A DNA stretch of 64,000 bases from assembly GCA_025345505.1 (NCBI GenBank), contig JANVCC010000018.1, positions 36,159,191-36,223,190 on the forward strand, read 5' to 3'. The notes beneath the pieces were generated by a model. That model worked only from the letters and a program-made list of their open reading frames with translations, was not told where the DNA came from and ran no database searches. The position numbers and the translations under genes are program-made. This stretch comes from Todiramphus chloris collaris. Lineage: Eukaryota > Chordata > Aves > Coraciiformes > Alcedinidae. Shown here piece by piece: positions 63,601 through 64,000 of the stretch. How positions within the stretch are numbered: the stretch's first letter is position 1; each line of letters starts with the position of its first letter.

Positions 63601-64000
63601 GCACTGGCACCACTGTGGGCGTCAATGAAGGGACAGTTAACTGCACTTACATATGGTAGTGGGTCTGAAGCGTTCTATTGCATTTTTCAGCCATTTCCAG
63701 GCTAATATTTTTTACAGTGATGTTTAAAAACTAGTGATTGCTAATGCAGAAATAAGATGTGTATCTGGAATTTCCAAAAAGTGACAAAAATTCTGCAGAT
63801 ACCAAATACTGTCTCCTTGCCTCTAGATTAAATAAAAAGACAATGAGTCAGTAAAATAAATCAGTTGTATGATCTTGCAATTAAAAGCAACAGACTTTAC
63901 CTTCCTTCAACTAAGCAAGCTCTTGGTATGCCTTATTGGCATGAAACTGGTATAGAGAGGACCATAGGATTAGAAGGAAAGAGGCAGTTCTAAGCATTCA

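Overview
This window looks like avian nuclear DNA. It is AT-rich and intron-dominated. Its interspersed repeats are almost all CR1 LINEs, several ending in the ATTCTATGATTCT-type 3' repeat typical of bird CR1. The one gene I can support is on the minus strand: six consecutive internal coding exons of the cytosolic NADP-dependent malic enzyme, ME1. The species cannot be told from the sequence alone.

Gene layout, in transcription order (high to low coordinates): exon at 33428-33537 (metal-binding FEDF and NDD motifs), 25460-25557, 23623-23736 (together the GAGEAALG dinucleotide-binding turn), 9232-9337, 6683-6825 and 3954-4127 (PGQGNN region). All have AG/GT borders, the reading frame and intron phases match across every junction, and the six exons give 745 nt of uninterrupted coding sequence. 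If the bird gene shares the 14-exon layout I recall for mammalian ME1, these are exons 7-12 and I number them so. Exons 1-6 would lie beyond position 64000 and exons 13-14 before position 1; I searched for them by eye and did not find them.

Repeats: a nearly complete but dead CR1 ORF2 copy (about 33.95-36.68 kb) starts roughly 400 bp upstream of exon 7. A head-to-head CR1 pair plus a third fragment sits at 17.85-19.97 kb in intron 9. Smaller CR1 pieces lie at 21.56, 30.6, 36.9, 41.4, 44.8, 55.7 and 58.9 kb. An old tRNA-derived SINE relic lies near 7.05 kb. Microsatellites and homopolymers are scattered, and a 100-N assembly gap is embedded in poly-A at 58.6 kb.

I found no convincing new multi-gene system. 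The most interesting leftovers are a near-perfect 24-bp-arm hairpin at 43212-43272 lying in the ME1 sense orientation, two weak 5' splice sites (exons 7 and 10) followed directly by long pyrimidine tracts in the transcript, and a short ORF at 40932-41087 with a strong start context and a signal-peptide-like N-terminus. These are hypotheses, not established features.
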